Source: Shewanella sp. GD04112 (GTDB lineage Bacteria > Pseudomonadota > Gammaproteobacteria > Enterobacterales > Shewanellaceae). Taken from it: 64,000 nucleotides of DNA. Positions 34,093 through 43,373 of the stretch are shown piece by piece (the first letter of the stretch is position 1; every line of letters starts with the position of its first letter). The stretch lies in the NCBI RefSeq assembly GCF_029835735.1, contig NZ_JAOEAL010000001.1, positions 4,154,001 to 4,218,000 of the forward strand, read 5' to 3'. The notes under the pieces are model-generated. The model made no database searches and was not told the DNA's origin. It saw only the letters and a list, made by a program, of their open reading frames with translations. The translations under genes were made by a program, and so were the position numbers.

Positions 34093-35085
34093 TTATCCAA
34101 TACTGACCACATCGAGCAGTTCATGCACCAGATCGCGCTGATTGACCCCATCCGCTAATGCCTCGTAGGAGAGGCTCAACCTATGGCCCAACACTAAAAT
34201 CGCCACCTCACGCACATCGTCCACCAGCACATGGTCGCGGCCATTGAGCCAAGCCAAGGCACGGGCACATTTGTCCAACGCAATCGATGCCCGAGGGCTG
34301 GCGCCAATCATCAGCCAACTGGCTAACTTAGACTGGGGATATTGCTCGGGCTGGCGCGTCGCCATCACTAAATCGATAATGTAGTTCTCCACCATATCCG
34401 ATAGCGTCACGGCCGCAATTTGCTGCCGCGCCTTGAGAATACTGGTGGGATCTATGGTGATGGTTTGCGGTTTTTCGGCGCTAAACACGCCGTTTTCCTC
34501 ACTGCGGACGAGGCGCACTATGTCACGCTCGGCTTCTTTTGTAGGGTATTCCACCGAAGCTTTGATCAGAAAACGGTCCATCTGCGCTTCGGGCAGCGGA
34601 TAGGTGCCTTCCTGCTCGATGGGGTTTTGCGTCGCCAGCACCATAAAGAGTTCGGGCAGCACATGGGTTTGCCCCGCCACGGTAATAGTGCCTTCGGCCA
34701 TGGCCTCTAACAGCGCCGCCTGCACCTTGGCGGGGGCACGGTTAATTTCATCGGCCAGCACGATTTGGTTGAACACTGGCCCCGGCTGAAACCTGAGTGT
34801 CGATTTACCCTCAGCCTCGTGAAGCACCTCAGTGCCCGTCACATCGGAGGGCAAGAGATCCGGTGTAAACTGGATCCGGCCAAAGGAAATCGCCAAGGCA
34901 TTGGCCAAGGCTTTAACCGAGCGGGTTTTTGCCGTTCCGGGCAAACCTTCGAGCAGCACATGGCCGCTACACAGTAGGCCCAAAGTCAGACTGCGGATCA
35001 CTGTGCGTTGCCCTACGACTTGAGATTCAACCTGTTCAATTAAGGCGAGAATATCCCCGTGGGCACGCGTTTGTGTGTTAGCCAT
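34093..35085 (-). CDS. MoxR-family AAA+ ATPase
   Basis: 330 residues from the ATG at 35085 (an ATG at 35094 is in frame, but GGAA precedes the inner one). Walker A GLPGTAKT at residues 47-54, Walker B VLADEINRAP, sensor region FMVLATQNPIEQEGTYPLPEAQ quoted in part as LATQNPIEQEGTY. AAA+ MoxR proteins form hexamers and are thought to act as chaperones with VWA proteins. The gene overlaps the sulfatase maturase by 8 bases. It is the first of the Bat module, so an activating or assembly role for envelope proteins is plausible. Confidence 0.94.
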   Translation of the reverse strand: MANTQTRAHGDILALIEQVESQVVGQRTVIRSLTLGLLCSGHVLLEGLPGTAKTRSVKALANALAISFGRIQFTPDLLPSDVTGTEVLHEAEGKSTLRFQPGPVFNQIVLADEINRAPAKVQAALLEAMAEGTITVAGQTHVLPELFMVLATQNPIEQEGTYPLPEAQMDRFLIKASVEYPTKEAERDIVRLVRSEENGVFSAEKPQTITIDPTSILKARQQIAAVTLSDMVENYIIDLVMATRQPEQYPQSKLASWLMIGASPRASIALDKCARALAWLNGRDHVLVDDVREVAILVLGHRLSLSYEALADGVNQRDLVHELLDVVSIG

Positions 35086-36385
35086 TGGTTCCATGTGGTT
35101 GTCCTAGCAATACGGCCAATCCCGTCAGAATTGGCAACGAATAATCGAAAAATGCTTTAATCCCTGGACACAGATAATTGAGCCCTTCCTCCCCATCTGG
35201 GGTTTTCAGCAGGCGATTTTTAGGGCATTCGCCCCAACAGAGTTTGAGATAAGGGCAGTCTTTACAGTATTGGGGTAACGAGTCGCGCTTCGCCATACCA
35301 AAGGTTAATTGCCGAGTTGAGAACGCCATTTCATTTAAGGGACGCTCTCGCACATTGGCAATCTTATATTCGGGGTAAACATAATGGTCACAGCTAAAGA
35401 CATCGCCATTATGTTCAATGGCTAAGCCCTTACCGCAAAATTCAGCGGTAATACAAAGCTGCGCCGGTTTACCCATCACTTGGGCAACCGCCGTCTCAAA
35501 CAGGTTCACCAGCACTCGGCCAAGATCGTTGTTGATCCACTCTTCAAAGGTGACGATAAGGAACTTGCCCCAGTCATCGGCATCGACTGACCAATCCGTC
35601 ACCACCGACATAGGATGCCCAGGCTTTGCCAGCTCGCTGCCAACCGTGGGTACCATGCTGCTGTTCCAAAACTGTGGTGCCGTGGTTTTAAAATCGCTAG
35701 GTTCGACCACAGGGTTAAACTGGATATAGGTCGCGCCCAACTCTTTGGTGACAAAGCGATAAACTTCGAGCGGGTACTTTACGTTGTGGCGGTTAACCGT
35801 CACTAAAGCATTAAAACGCACCTTGTATTGTTTGAGTTTTTCGACCGCAGCCATCACTAAATGAAAGGTTGGCTTGCCGCTGCGGGTCACACGATATTTG
35901 TTATGGAGTTCTTCGGGACCGTCGATGGATAAACCCACGAGGAAATTATGTTCGGCAAGAAACTGGCACCACTCATCGTTTAATAGAATGCCGTTGGTTT
36001 GCAGATCGTTTTCAATTTTAACGCCCACGGGCTGATATTTTTTCTGTAGCTGAACGACCTTGCGATAGTAGTCCACGCCTAACAGGGTCGGCTCGCCACC
36101 CTGCCATGAGAATACGATTTCGTCGCCATCTTGGCTTTCGATATAACCTTTAATAAAGGCTTCAAGGGTTGCATCATCCATCTCTGGTTGCTTAGGCTGA
36201 TGCAATAAGCCTTCTTTGTGCAGATAAAAACAGTATTGGCAATCGATGTTACATTTCGCCCCACCGGGTTTAGCCATCACGTGGAAACGACGTTGGTAAT
36301 CGGGATGCTCTCCAAGTGCTTTTGCAGCTGATTTTAACGGTACAACATCGAGTATCGTTGATGCTCGCATTGAAGTTTTCGCCAT
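35078..36385 (-). CDS. Anaerobic sulfatase-maturating enzyme, radical SAM
   Basis: 435 residues from the ATG at 36385 with AAGGAAG upstream. An upstream TTG frame would cross a hairpin and is unlikely. The radical-SAM cluster is CNIDCQYC (Cys45, 49, 52). The C-terminal SPASM domain carries further cysteines (EFCGKGLAIEHNGDVFSCDH; CKDCPYLKLCWGECP). The family (anSME/AslB) converts a Ser or Cys in sulfatases to formylglycine without oxygen. It lies directly behind a Ser-type sulfatase gene, the expected substrate. The symbol aslB is possible but not certain. Confidence 0.94.
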   Translation of the reverse strand: MAKTSMRASTILDVVPLKSAAKALGEHPDYQRRFHVMAKPGGAKCNIDCQYCFYLHKEGLLHQPKQPEMDDATLEAFIKGYIESQDGDEIVFSWQGGEPTLLGVDYYRKVVQLQKKYQPVGVKIENDLQTNGILLNDEWCQFLAEHNFLVGLSIDGPEELHNKYRVTRSGKPTFHLVMAAVEKLKQYKVRFNALVTVNRHNVKYPLEVYRFVTKELGATYIQFNPVVEPSDFKTTAPQFWNSSMVPTVGSELAKPGHPMSVVTDWSVDADDWGKFLIVTFEEWINNDLGRVLVNLFETAVAQVMGKPAQLCITAEFCGKGLAIEHNGDVFSCDHYVYPEYKIANVRERPLNEMAFSTRQLTFGMAKRDSLPQYCKDCPYLKLCWGECPKNRLLKTPDGEEGLNYLCPGIKAFFDYSLPILTGLAVLLGQPHGTNG

Positions 36386-36400
36386 GCAGACTTCCTTGTA

Positions 36401-36430
36401 TTGGCTGACGTTCACATGAACGTCAGCCAA
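36401..36430. promoter_or_regulatory. Strong hairpin between sulfatase and maturase genes
   Basis: TTGGCTGACGTTCA (36401-36414) is followed after two bases by TGAACGTCAGCCAA (36417-36430), a perfect 14-bp stem with a 2-base centre. It lies between the sulfatase stop and the ribosome site of the maturase. No T-run follows, so an mRNA-processing or stabilising hairpin, or an operator, is more likely than a terminator. Confidence 0.7.
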
Positions 36431-36453
36431 TTTCTATTTAAAAAACAGCTTGT

Positions 36454-37970
36454 TTATCTAGGAACAAACGTACCAGCTTCCATCCGCGGTGGGAACTCTT
36501 TAAAGCTTTCCATCACTTCAGCAACTTTAGCCATGGCAGGGCCTAACAAGAATGCACGTTCGTACATCCAAGTGTTGTAACCCATACCTTTGTCACCCTT
36601 CTCGAATGGATCGACACTGAGGTCGAAAATCAAAGGTACACGCAGCTTAGTGAATGGATATTGCCAAACCGCAAAGCCCGTTTCATGTTCTTGGATCATG
36701 AAGTGGAACTTGAATTGGTTGTAACGCAATGCCAATAAGTCACCGTCGTCACTCCAGTAGACGAACTCTTTACGAGCTGACTCTTGGGTCTTATCGGTGA
36801 AGTAAGGCAGTTGGTTGTAACCATCGAGGTGCACTTTGTAGGTTTGTTTACCGACCTTTTTACCCTTGAGTAATTCTTTCTCAACCCCTTCACCGCCCGC
36901 TGCGGCGACTAAGGTTGGGAAAAAGTCTTCCAAAGAGACCATACCGTTTTTAGTGGTTCCAGGCTTGATGTGTCCAGGCCATTTGATCATGCCAGGCACA
37001 CGGAATGCCCCTTCCCAACCAGTGTTTTTCTCACTGCGGAAGGGCGTCATACCCGCATCAGGCCACATGTCGACCATTGGACCGTTATCCGAAGTGTAGA
37101 TGATGATAGTGTTATCATCTACACCCAGATCTTTGATCTTTTTCAGTAATTTACCCACCTCATCGTCGTGCTGCTTCATACCATCGGCATAGAATCCGGC
37201 ACCGGTTTTACCGGCATAGGAGTCAGGCACGTGGGTATAGTTGTGCATACGCGTGGTGTTAAACCAAGTGAAGAAGGGTTTGTCCGCCTTAACTTGCTTC
37301 TCGATAAAGGTTTCGGCCGCATCGAGGAACTCGCCATCGACGGTTTCCATACGCTTACGGGTTAGTGGACCTGTATCTTCGATTTTGCCATCGGCATAAG
37401 AATGGATGACGCCGCGTGGGCCAAACTTCTTACGGAAGGCGGGATCTTTAGGATAATCGACGTTTTCAGGCTCTTCTTCGGCATTGAGGTGGTACAAGTT
37501 ACCAAAGAATTCGTCGAAACCATGGTTAGTCGGCAAATGCTCGTCGCGGTCGCCTAAGTGGTTTTTACCAAATTGACCCGTTGCATAACCTAAATTTTTT
37601 AACATAGTTGCAATGGTGGGATCTTTTTCGCTAATCCCTTCGGGGGCGCCTGGCATACCGACTTTAGATAGACCTGTGCGCTTAGGCATCTGGCCAGTAA
37701 TAAAGGCACTACGACCCGCGGTAGAACTCTGCTGAGCATAAAAGTTAGTAAACTTAGTTCCTTCTGCGGCAATACTGTCAATATTGGGCGTGCTATATGC
37801 CAACATTCCATTGTTGTAGGTACTTAAGTTCCAGTAACCCACATCATCACCAAAAATTACCAGAATATTTGGTTTATCTGCAGCATAGGCTGTCACTGAC
37901 GCGGCGCCCAAAGCAAGTGTGCAGGCATTTAGCACAAACTTATTTGAGCGCGTTTTTTTCCTGTACTCAT
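36454..37970 (-). CDS. Ser-type sulfatase, exported; start in a shifted frame
   Basis: The main frame runs 36454-37935 and encodes 493 residues beginning at a GTG, with catalytic residue Ser71 in SSTAGRSAFITG (S-x-A-x-R), metal ligands ILVIFGDDVG and NGPMVDMWPDAG. The protein would hydrolyse sulfate esters in the periplasm once Ser71 is converted to formylglycine by the neighbouring maturase. The GTG start gives no proper signal peptide. An ATG at 37970 with a perfect GGAG five bases upstream starts MSTGKK in a different frame. Just after it the seven-A run (37953-37959) would let a -1 shift continue as TRSNKFVLNACTLALG..., a normal signal peptide. Without the shift, the ATG frame stops after 13 codons. 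Confidence 0.8.
37953..37959 (-). other. A7 run: candidate slippery site or phase-variable tract
   Basis: Minus-strand reading GGA AAA AAA CGC: an A AAA AAA heptamer where two Lys tRNAs could slip by -1. Re-reading the last A gives GGA AAA AAA ACG CGC TCA, which enters the sulfatase frame. One extra A in the genome would have the same effect. Confidence 0.5.
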
Positions 37971-38082
37971 AAAGACTCCATTTTTACGGTTGGGGGTGAT
38001 CTCATCTCTCACAAAAAATAAACATCCCACTCAGGCTAGACCTAATTTGTACAAGAAACAATCATCAAAATGTTTTAAGATA

Positions 38083-38099
38083 CATAAATCAAATTTATG
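38083..38099. promoter_or_regulatory. Candidate LysR-type operator
   Basis: CATAAAT-CAA-ATTTATG is a perfect inverted repeat with a T-N11-A core, the standard LysR box. It sits 26 bases before the LysR start and 114 bases before the sulfatase ATG, in the shared divergent promoter region. Confidence 0.6.
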
Positions 38100-38124
38100 A
38101 ATTGAAGATTATGGGTTTAAATTT

Positions 38125-38970
38125 ATGGATTTAAATTTAGTGCGCACCTTTTTAGTCGTGGCCGAATGCCAGTCCTACACTAAAGCCGCTGAACATTTAC
38201 AATTAACGCAACCCGCAATCAGCGCCGCAATTAAACGCTTAGAAAATCGCTATGGCGAAAACCTTTTTATCAAGCAAGGTCGAGGAATCGAACTCTCCAG
38301 TAAAGGGCAACAATTGATCCCCGCATTTCGCCAAGCCCTTAGCATCATCGAAAATGCGATGAATATGCGAAAGCAGTTTAATGTTTACTGTAATGAGTCG
38401 CTGATAAACACCTTATTCCCCATTGATAACATTAATTTGCAAGAATCCCCGCCGGAGAAAAACCAGCTGTTTGAACACCTACGCCAAGAGAAAACCGACA
38501 TTATTGTCGATAGTATGTTGACCCGAGACAGTGCATTTCTGGTGGAGGAAATTCTCTTAGAGCCCTTAGTGGTGATTTGCCGAAAAGACCATCCACGGAT
38601 TAAGCAAAGCATCACAAAAGACGCCTTTTATCGTGAAGAGCATGTGTTTTACAGCGGCACGTGGGAAAAGATCCGCGGCTTCGAACTCTTTGCCAACGAA
38701 CCCATTGAAGAACGCAAAATGGCATTAATCTGTCATTCGATTGCCAGCATTGCCTTGAATATTTCTCAGAGTGATTCAATTGCCGTTATCGCTCGCTCCT
38801 TTGCCGAGCAATGGGCAGCAAAATTAAATCTGCAAATATTAACTTGCCCCATTAATACCGATTTAATTCCCTATCATTTGGTGTATCACAAACGACAAAT
38901 TAAAAATCCCCTGCATAAAAAAATCAGAGAAGAAATAAAAGCCAAGATAAAAGCTTTATATCAGCAATAG
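38125..38970 (+). CDS. LysR-family transcriptional regulator
   Basis: 281 residues. The N-terminal winged helix-turn-helix (about 1-60) contains SYTKAAEHLQLTQPAISAAI. The C-terminal effector domain is of ordinary length. It is divergent from the sulfatase operon, and the intergenic box at 38083-38099 lies between the two starts. It is thus the likely regulator of the sulfatase-Bat operon. The effector is unknown; a sulfate ester or its product is a guess. Confidence 0.9.
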   Translation: MDLNLVRTFLVVAECQSYTKAAEHLQLTQPAISAAIKRLENRYGENLFIKQGRGIELSSKGQQLIPAFRQALSIIENAMNMRKQFNVYCNESLINTLFPIDNINLQESPPEKNQLFEHLRQEKTDIIVDSMLTRDSAFLVEEILLEPLVVICRKDHPRIKQSITKDAFYREEHVFYSGTWEKIRGFELFANEPIEERKMALICHSIASIALNISQSDSIAVIARSFAEQWAAKLNLQILTCPINTDLIPYHLVYHKRQIKNPLHKKIREEIKAKIKALYQQ

Positions 38971-39083
38971 TGAATAAATGACTGTTAATCATAGGTACCA
39001 AAATTTCGATTACGCCTCAGACACCTTCTGACTGACCTTTATATTGAAACAGAAGCCCGAACCCCAAAATCAAATTTCAAGCA

Positions 39084-39113
39084 ATAAAAAAGCAAGCGGT
39101 TAAGCTTGCTTTT
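39084..39113 (-). terminator. Terminator of GlyGly-CTERM protein gene
   Basis: AAAAGCAAGC (39088-39097) pairs with GCTTGCTTTT (39104-39113), six-base loop, then TTTTTT on the minus strand. It lies 20 bases past the stop at 39133. Confidence 0.88.
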
Positions 39114-39132
39114 GGCGGCATACTAATACGTG

Positions 39133-42100
39133 TTATTTAACACGACGACGCATGAATGCGAATGGGGCGAGTAGTAATGCAAACCACGACAAGCTACCAC
39201 CTGATGAACCTTCTTTTTCGGGTTCAACAGGCGCTTGGCCTTCGCCATTAATAGTTACCGTTACAGAGGCTGTTATTTCTGCATCCCCATCCGAGATAGT
39301 GTAAGTAAAAGTCTCGGTTGCGGATTGCCCCTGATATAAGTGACCAAACTGTCCATTAGGGCTGTAAGTCACTGTGCCATCATTGTTATTGGTAACTTTA
39401 CCCTTTAACGCGCCAACATTGATTGCTGTGATAGTAAGCGTATCCCCATCAGCATCAGTGTCATTTGCAAGTAAGGCAATTTGTATGTTCCCTGACTTAG
39501 TCGTTACTGCAGTGTCAGCAACAGCAACAGGTGCTTCATTAATACCCACAACACTAATGGTCACTTCCGTCGTGCTTGTTGCACCAATTTCATCGGTGAT
39601 AGTGTAACTAAATACTTCGTTGGCTGTTTCACCTTTTGCCAAGCCGTTAAACTGACCATTAGGATCATAGACAAACGTACCATCGCCATTATCTGTCAGT
39701 TTACCTTTCAAACTAGCTTGTTTAGCTGTGAGGGTAAAAGTATGACCGTCAGCATCAGTATCATTGGTTAATGGGGAGATGGTAACAGTTGCATTCTCAT
39801 TCACACTGACAGCATCAGCCATCGCTGTGGGTGGTGTATTAATTTTGATGGTGATATCAACGGTTGATTCTGCAAAGCCACCTTTATTGTCGGTAATGAT
39901 ATAGCCAAAACTGTCTAATACAGTTGAACCGGGTGTTTCATTTGCAAAAGCACTACCTGAGTCATAGTTGATAACATTACCTGAAATCGCAACAGCTCCC
40001 TTAGTTGCTCCCGTCGTCACGCTCTCGATAACAACAGTATCGCCATCAGCATCGGTATCATTGGCCAATGGTGAAATAGTCACTTTTTGGCCAGACCAAA
40101 TAGTCACTGTATCTGAATTAGCCACTGGCGCATTATTTGGTGGAACGTCAGTGTTTAACGGTTCACCCGCACTGACTTGATATCCTCCCGTAGCCGCAGT
40201 GTCATCTTCATGGCTAACAACAACATATAGAGTCGATTCCAATTCAGACTTCGCTAACTTTGAGAACACATAATTTGTCGCGGATGGATTTGTTGCTAGG
40301 GTGACATTATCCACTATTGCCGTAGACGCGTCTGATTTGTACACAGTTAACTTAGGCTTCATACCTAAGCTAGCATCAGTCACGCGCACCACGAGATCTT
40401 TACTCATATCAATGTTTTCTAAGACATAGAAATCAAGGTCACCAGCACGGTCAATCACTCCATTGATGCCAGCATTCGTCGTCTCGAGTTTTATTGCAGT
40501 ATGATGACTGTCATCACTGTCATAATAGGGCACGTCGCTAACAACTAATGAAGTTTTCGCAATACGTACAAAGTTCTCTGTGATGGTTGGTAGCGCTTCT
40601 TGGACTGGCTCTGAGCCGTCCAATGTTGGTGTAAATAAGCCTGTGGCGGTATATCTCGCCTTGCTATCCTTGTTATCAACATTCACTTCGACTTGGTAAA
40701 TACCATTCTGATTGTATGGCGCAACTGCTGAGTAAATACCGTCACCAGCGACCGCATCACCTCCTTGCCCATTATCAAACATTTCCAGATTTGTCGTGTT
40801 GCCCATCGGATCCTTGATGGTCGCCAGAACGTTAGCACCAGTGATCAGTTTATCCTTGGTTAACGCCGTCGTTAAAATCATCGGACTTGGATAAGTAACT
40901 GCATTACCTGCAAAACCTTCAACTGATACGGTATAACTCCCCGCAAGACTAGGTTCTGCACTCACATTGACTGTCGCGTCCAGTGAACGATTGACATTTG
41001 TATTACTCAACTCAAGTTGCCATTCACCATGACCGAGCGAAGCAATAACGCTATTAGGCACATTGACATTACAAGACTGTCCGCCTGATACCGTCACGCA
41101 CTCAAACGACACACCAGCTACATGATTGCCTGAGGCGTCTTTTAGCATGAGTTGTAGGTCTGAGGCATTACCTTTATGGTTTACGAAAATGTTCACATTA
41201 TCTAAACCAGAATCGATATGAATCCCCTGAGTAGCGCTCGCATTATTTGCCACATTAACCGTTGATGACACTAAGTTTTGATTATCAGTGGCGATGGCAT
41301 TTGCTTGTAAAAACGCATCGATAATTTCCGCAAGTGTCGTAGGTGAAGAAAAGTATTTCCCACCCGTTGCATTCGCCATAGTCACTAAAGGACCTGTAGG
41401 CGAAGCTGAACCATAACCAAAACTAAAGATAGGCACATTCGCATTTTGATAGGCAGTGATGACTGAAGCTTCTGTTTTGATGGAGTCATTGTCGTCACCA
41501 TCAGCGAGTACGAAAACAACACCGGGAGCACCACTAGCAGCAGCGGTTTGGTAAGTCATTAAATTATCAAGAGCAAGGGAGCTACCATCGAATAGTGCAG
41601 TTGAACCGCTGGCATAGATATTATCAATTGCGGCTTTCAGAGCTTGTTTAATACCAGTATCCGGCTTAGGAATTTGTTGCACAGCAAAATCTTGCTTCAC
41701 GCTTGAGCGACTGGAGAAGGTCACCAATCCCATCGCAGTACTACCTTCTGCGGTAGCATCTACAAGTGTTTTCGCCGCTTGAATTGCGTTATTAATCGGC
41801 GAACCATACATGCTACCCGATCTGTCCATCACGATCTGCATATCGATATCACCTTCCACCCACACAAACTTCAGCTGATCACGACAGCTAGACTGAGCTG
41901 CAGGTAACTCAGTTTTGACTGGGTTGCTAGCATCGGGTGCATTATTCGCTAACGTGGTGTATCGAGTGCGAGTGGGCTGGGCTGTTTTGCGACCAGATTT
42001 AGGGTCATCTTTCACATCCTGAGTGAGTACTTCCCAAGCGCTCTTTCCATAGACTCGCCCCTGTGCGGTACGGTTAACATCACCAATATTGTTGGCGGTC

Positions 42101-42780
42101 GAATGATTCAACCATTTCATATCACCGTTTCTCGCTTGCCATTGATTACTCATAATGGAATCAGTGGCAATATCTGTGCTGAGCGTTGCATTTGCCGCCC
42201 CAGAAACAGCATTACCTTTATATTCATCATATACACCGTAGGCATAGTGTCCCCACTCATGCGCTAAGGTATAGCCAGCTCCGAGGGGATCGGTGAGCAT
42301 GTTGTGGTCTTTACCTTGTCCCGCCCCATTAGGGAACACATCACCAAACCAAATATGCATACCATTGGCGCCAAAACCCGCTGTATTGGCACGCGGCCAT
42401 TCACGGTCGCCCCAAATAATATCCGACTTAGATCTATGCTTATTTTCTCTGAAGATACTTATTTTTCCGAGCTTATGCTCACCATTGGATTGCTCACATA
42501 CCCCATCTGCAAAATAACCTAAAATCTCTTCGTAAGCCTTCTGCTCATTACCTTTGGGATTATTGTGCAAAGATACAGTAATATCGAAAACAGCATTCGA
42601 TGAATCAGAACTCATTGCTGAAACAGCTTGCATATGATTAGCAGAAACAATGGATTTTTCTTGCTGTTCAGTAACAGTGTTTACACGTGATAACCAGCTG
42701 TTTGCAGCCATAGCAGAACTGGATGTTAAAGCGAATACTACACAGATTGCGACCTTGCTTAGTTTATTTTCCTGTATCAC
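39133..42780 (-). CDS. Secreted CLCA-like metalloprotease/VWA protein with GlyGly-CTERM tail
   Basis: 1215 residues. Signal peptide (AICVVFALTSSSAMA). N-terminal CLCA-like domain with a zinc-protease motif HEWGHYAYGVYDE (His174, Glu175, His178, then D185-E186). A VWA domain (about 305-490) with MIDAS DRSGSMYGSP follows. A Ca/beta region is next, then three tandem cadherin-like (VCBS-type) repeats of about 95 residues. Each repeat has an ANDTDADGDT or TNDTDADGHT calcium loop. The C-terminus is GGSLSWFALLLAPFAFMRRRVK, quoted in part: a GlyGly-CTERM sorting tail recognised by rhombosortase. It is secreted (type II in Shewanella) and cell-surface bound. CLCA proteins outside animals are little studied. 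Confidence 0.88.
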   Translation of the reverse strand: MIQENKLSKVAICVVFALTSSSAMAANSWLSRVNTVTEQQEKSIVSANHMQAVSAMSSDSSNAVFDITVSLHNNPKGNEQKAYEEILGYFADGVCEQSNGEHKLGKISIFRENKHRSKSDIIWGDREWPRANTAGFGANGMHIWFGDVFPNGAGQGKDHNMLTDPLGAGYTLAHEWGHYAYGVYDEYKGNAVSGAANATLSTDIATDSIMSNQWQARNGDMKWLNHSTANNIGDVNRTAQGRVYGKSAWEVLTQDVKDDPKSGRKTAQPTRTRYTTLANNAPDASNPVKTELPAAQSSCRDQLKFVWVEGDIDMQIVMDRSGSMYGSPINNAIQAAKTLVDATAEGSTAMGLVTFSSRSSVKQDFAVQQIPKPDTGIKQALKAAIDNIYASGSTALFDGSSLALDNLMTYQTAAASGAPGVVFVLADGDDNDSIKTEASVITAYQNANVPIFSFGYGSASPTGPLVTMANATGGKYFSSPTTLAEIIDAFLQANAIATDNQNLVSSTVNVANNASATQGIHIDSGLDNVNIFVNHKGNASDLQLMLKDASGNHVAGVSFECVTVSGGQSCNVNVPNSVIASLGHGEWQLELSNTNVNRSLDATVNVSAEPSLAGSYTVSVEGFAGNAVTYPSPMILTTALTKDKLITGANVLATIKDPMGNTTNLEMFDNGQGGDAVAGDGIYSAVAPYNQNGIYQVEVNVDNKDSKARYTATGLFTPTLDGSEPVQEALPTITENFVRIAKTSLVVSDVPYYDSDDSHHTAIKLETTNAGINGVIDRAGDLDFYVLENIDMSKDLVVRVTDASLGMKPKLTVYKSDASTAIVDNVTLATNPSATNYVFSKLAKSELESTLYVVVSHEDDTAATGGYQVSAGEPLNTDVPPNNAPVANSDTVTIWSGQKVTISPLANDTDADGDTVVIESVTTGATKGAVAISGNVINYDSGSAFANETPGSTVLDSFGYIITDNKGGFAESTVDITIKINTPPTAMADAVSVNENATVTISPLTNDTDADGHTFTLTAKQASLKGKLTDNGDGTFVYDPNGQFNGLAKGETANEVFSYTITDEIGATSTTEVTISVVGINEAPVAVADTAVTTKSGNIQIALLANDTDADGDTLTITAINVGALKGKVTNNNDGTVTYSPNGQFGHLYQGQSATETFTYTISDGDAEITASVTVTINGEGQAPVEPEKEGSSGGSLSWFALLLAPFAFMRRRVK

Positions 42781-43373
42781 TTCATATCTCCTTTAGAAAG
42801 TAATAGTAGTTGGAAGGTGTATTTACCCTCTTTCACAACGAGTGTTCCGTTCTTCGTTAACCGTGTTGAAATTGCAGGGTATAAAGACGAAAATTCAGCT
42901 ATAGGTATTAGCTGAAAAATATACTGAATGAGTTTTCCCTCAGGTAATTCAAGATCTGCGGCAATATCATTTGGAATATGTAAAACAATAATGCTGGGTT
43001 CAATATCTTGTTCAGAAAGGACAGCATCATATGAATAGGGGTATGCTTTCGGGTCAATTTCACAGTACTGCAACTGCTCGCTAAACCAATACTTATAAGC
43101 ATGACCAAAACGTGTCACGTCTTCAGTGAGAATCTTGTCTGCACAAAGATTTGCGGGCATATTTCCAGTCACAATCTTATGTGACAAAAGCTTCATATTG
43201 GAATCAAATACAATGACTTCGATTTCACTCTCACTGAGCTCACGAATAATCTGAGTCGTGTATTGACGCTGAATATCCAAAGATGAGTTAAATCTATAGA
43301 TGGCTTTTGCTTGCACTGCACCACAAAATACAGACAGCACCATAACCAAAAGAAGGGTAATCTTTCGTATCAT
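42777..43373 (-). CDS. Exported partner protein of unknown function
   Basis: 198 residues. Signal peptide (LLLVMVLSVFCGAVQA). It overlaps the start of the 1215-residue gene by 4 bases (ATGA), so the two are surely co-translated. The mature part is mixed alpha/beta with two Cys (PANLCADKIL and LQYCEIDPK). I do not recognise a family. It could be a chaperone, an inhibitor of the metalloprotease or a co-secreted subunit; this is inference from the overlap. Confidence 0.75.
   Translation of the reverse strand: MIRKITLLLVMVLSVFCGAVQAKAIYRFNSSLDIQRQYTTQIIRELSESEIEVIVFDSNMKLLSHKIVTGNMPANLCADKILTEDVTRFGHAYKYWFSEQLQYCEIDPKAYPYSYDAVLSEQDIEPSIIVLHIPNDIAADLELPEGKLIQYIFQLIPIAEFSSLYPAISTRLTKNGTLVVKEGKYTFQLLLLSKGDMK

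Noticed and set aside
39374..40180. Tandem similar DNA segments in the secreted CLCA-like gene as a CRISPR or recent repeat
   Set aside because: They encode the diverged cadherin-like protein repeats. DNA identity is low and spacing follows the protein domains.
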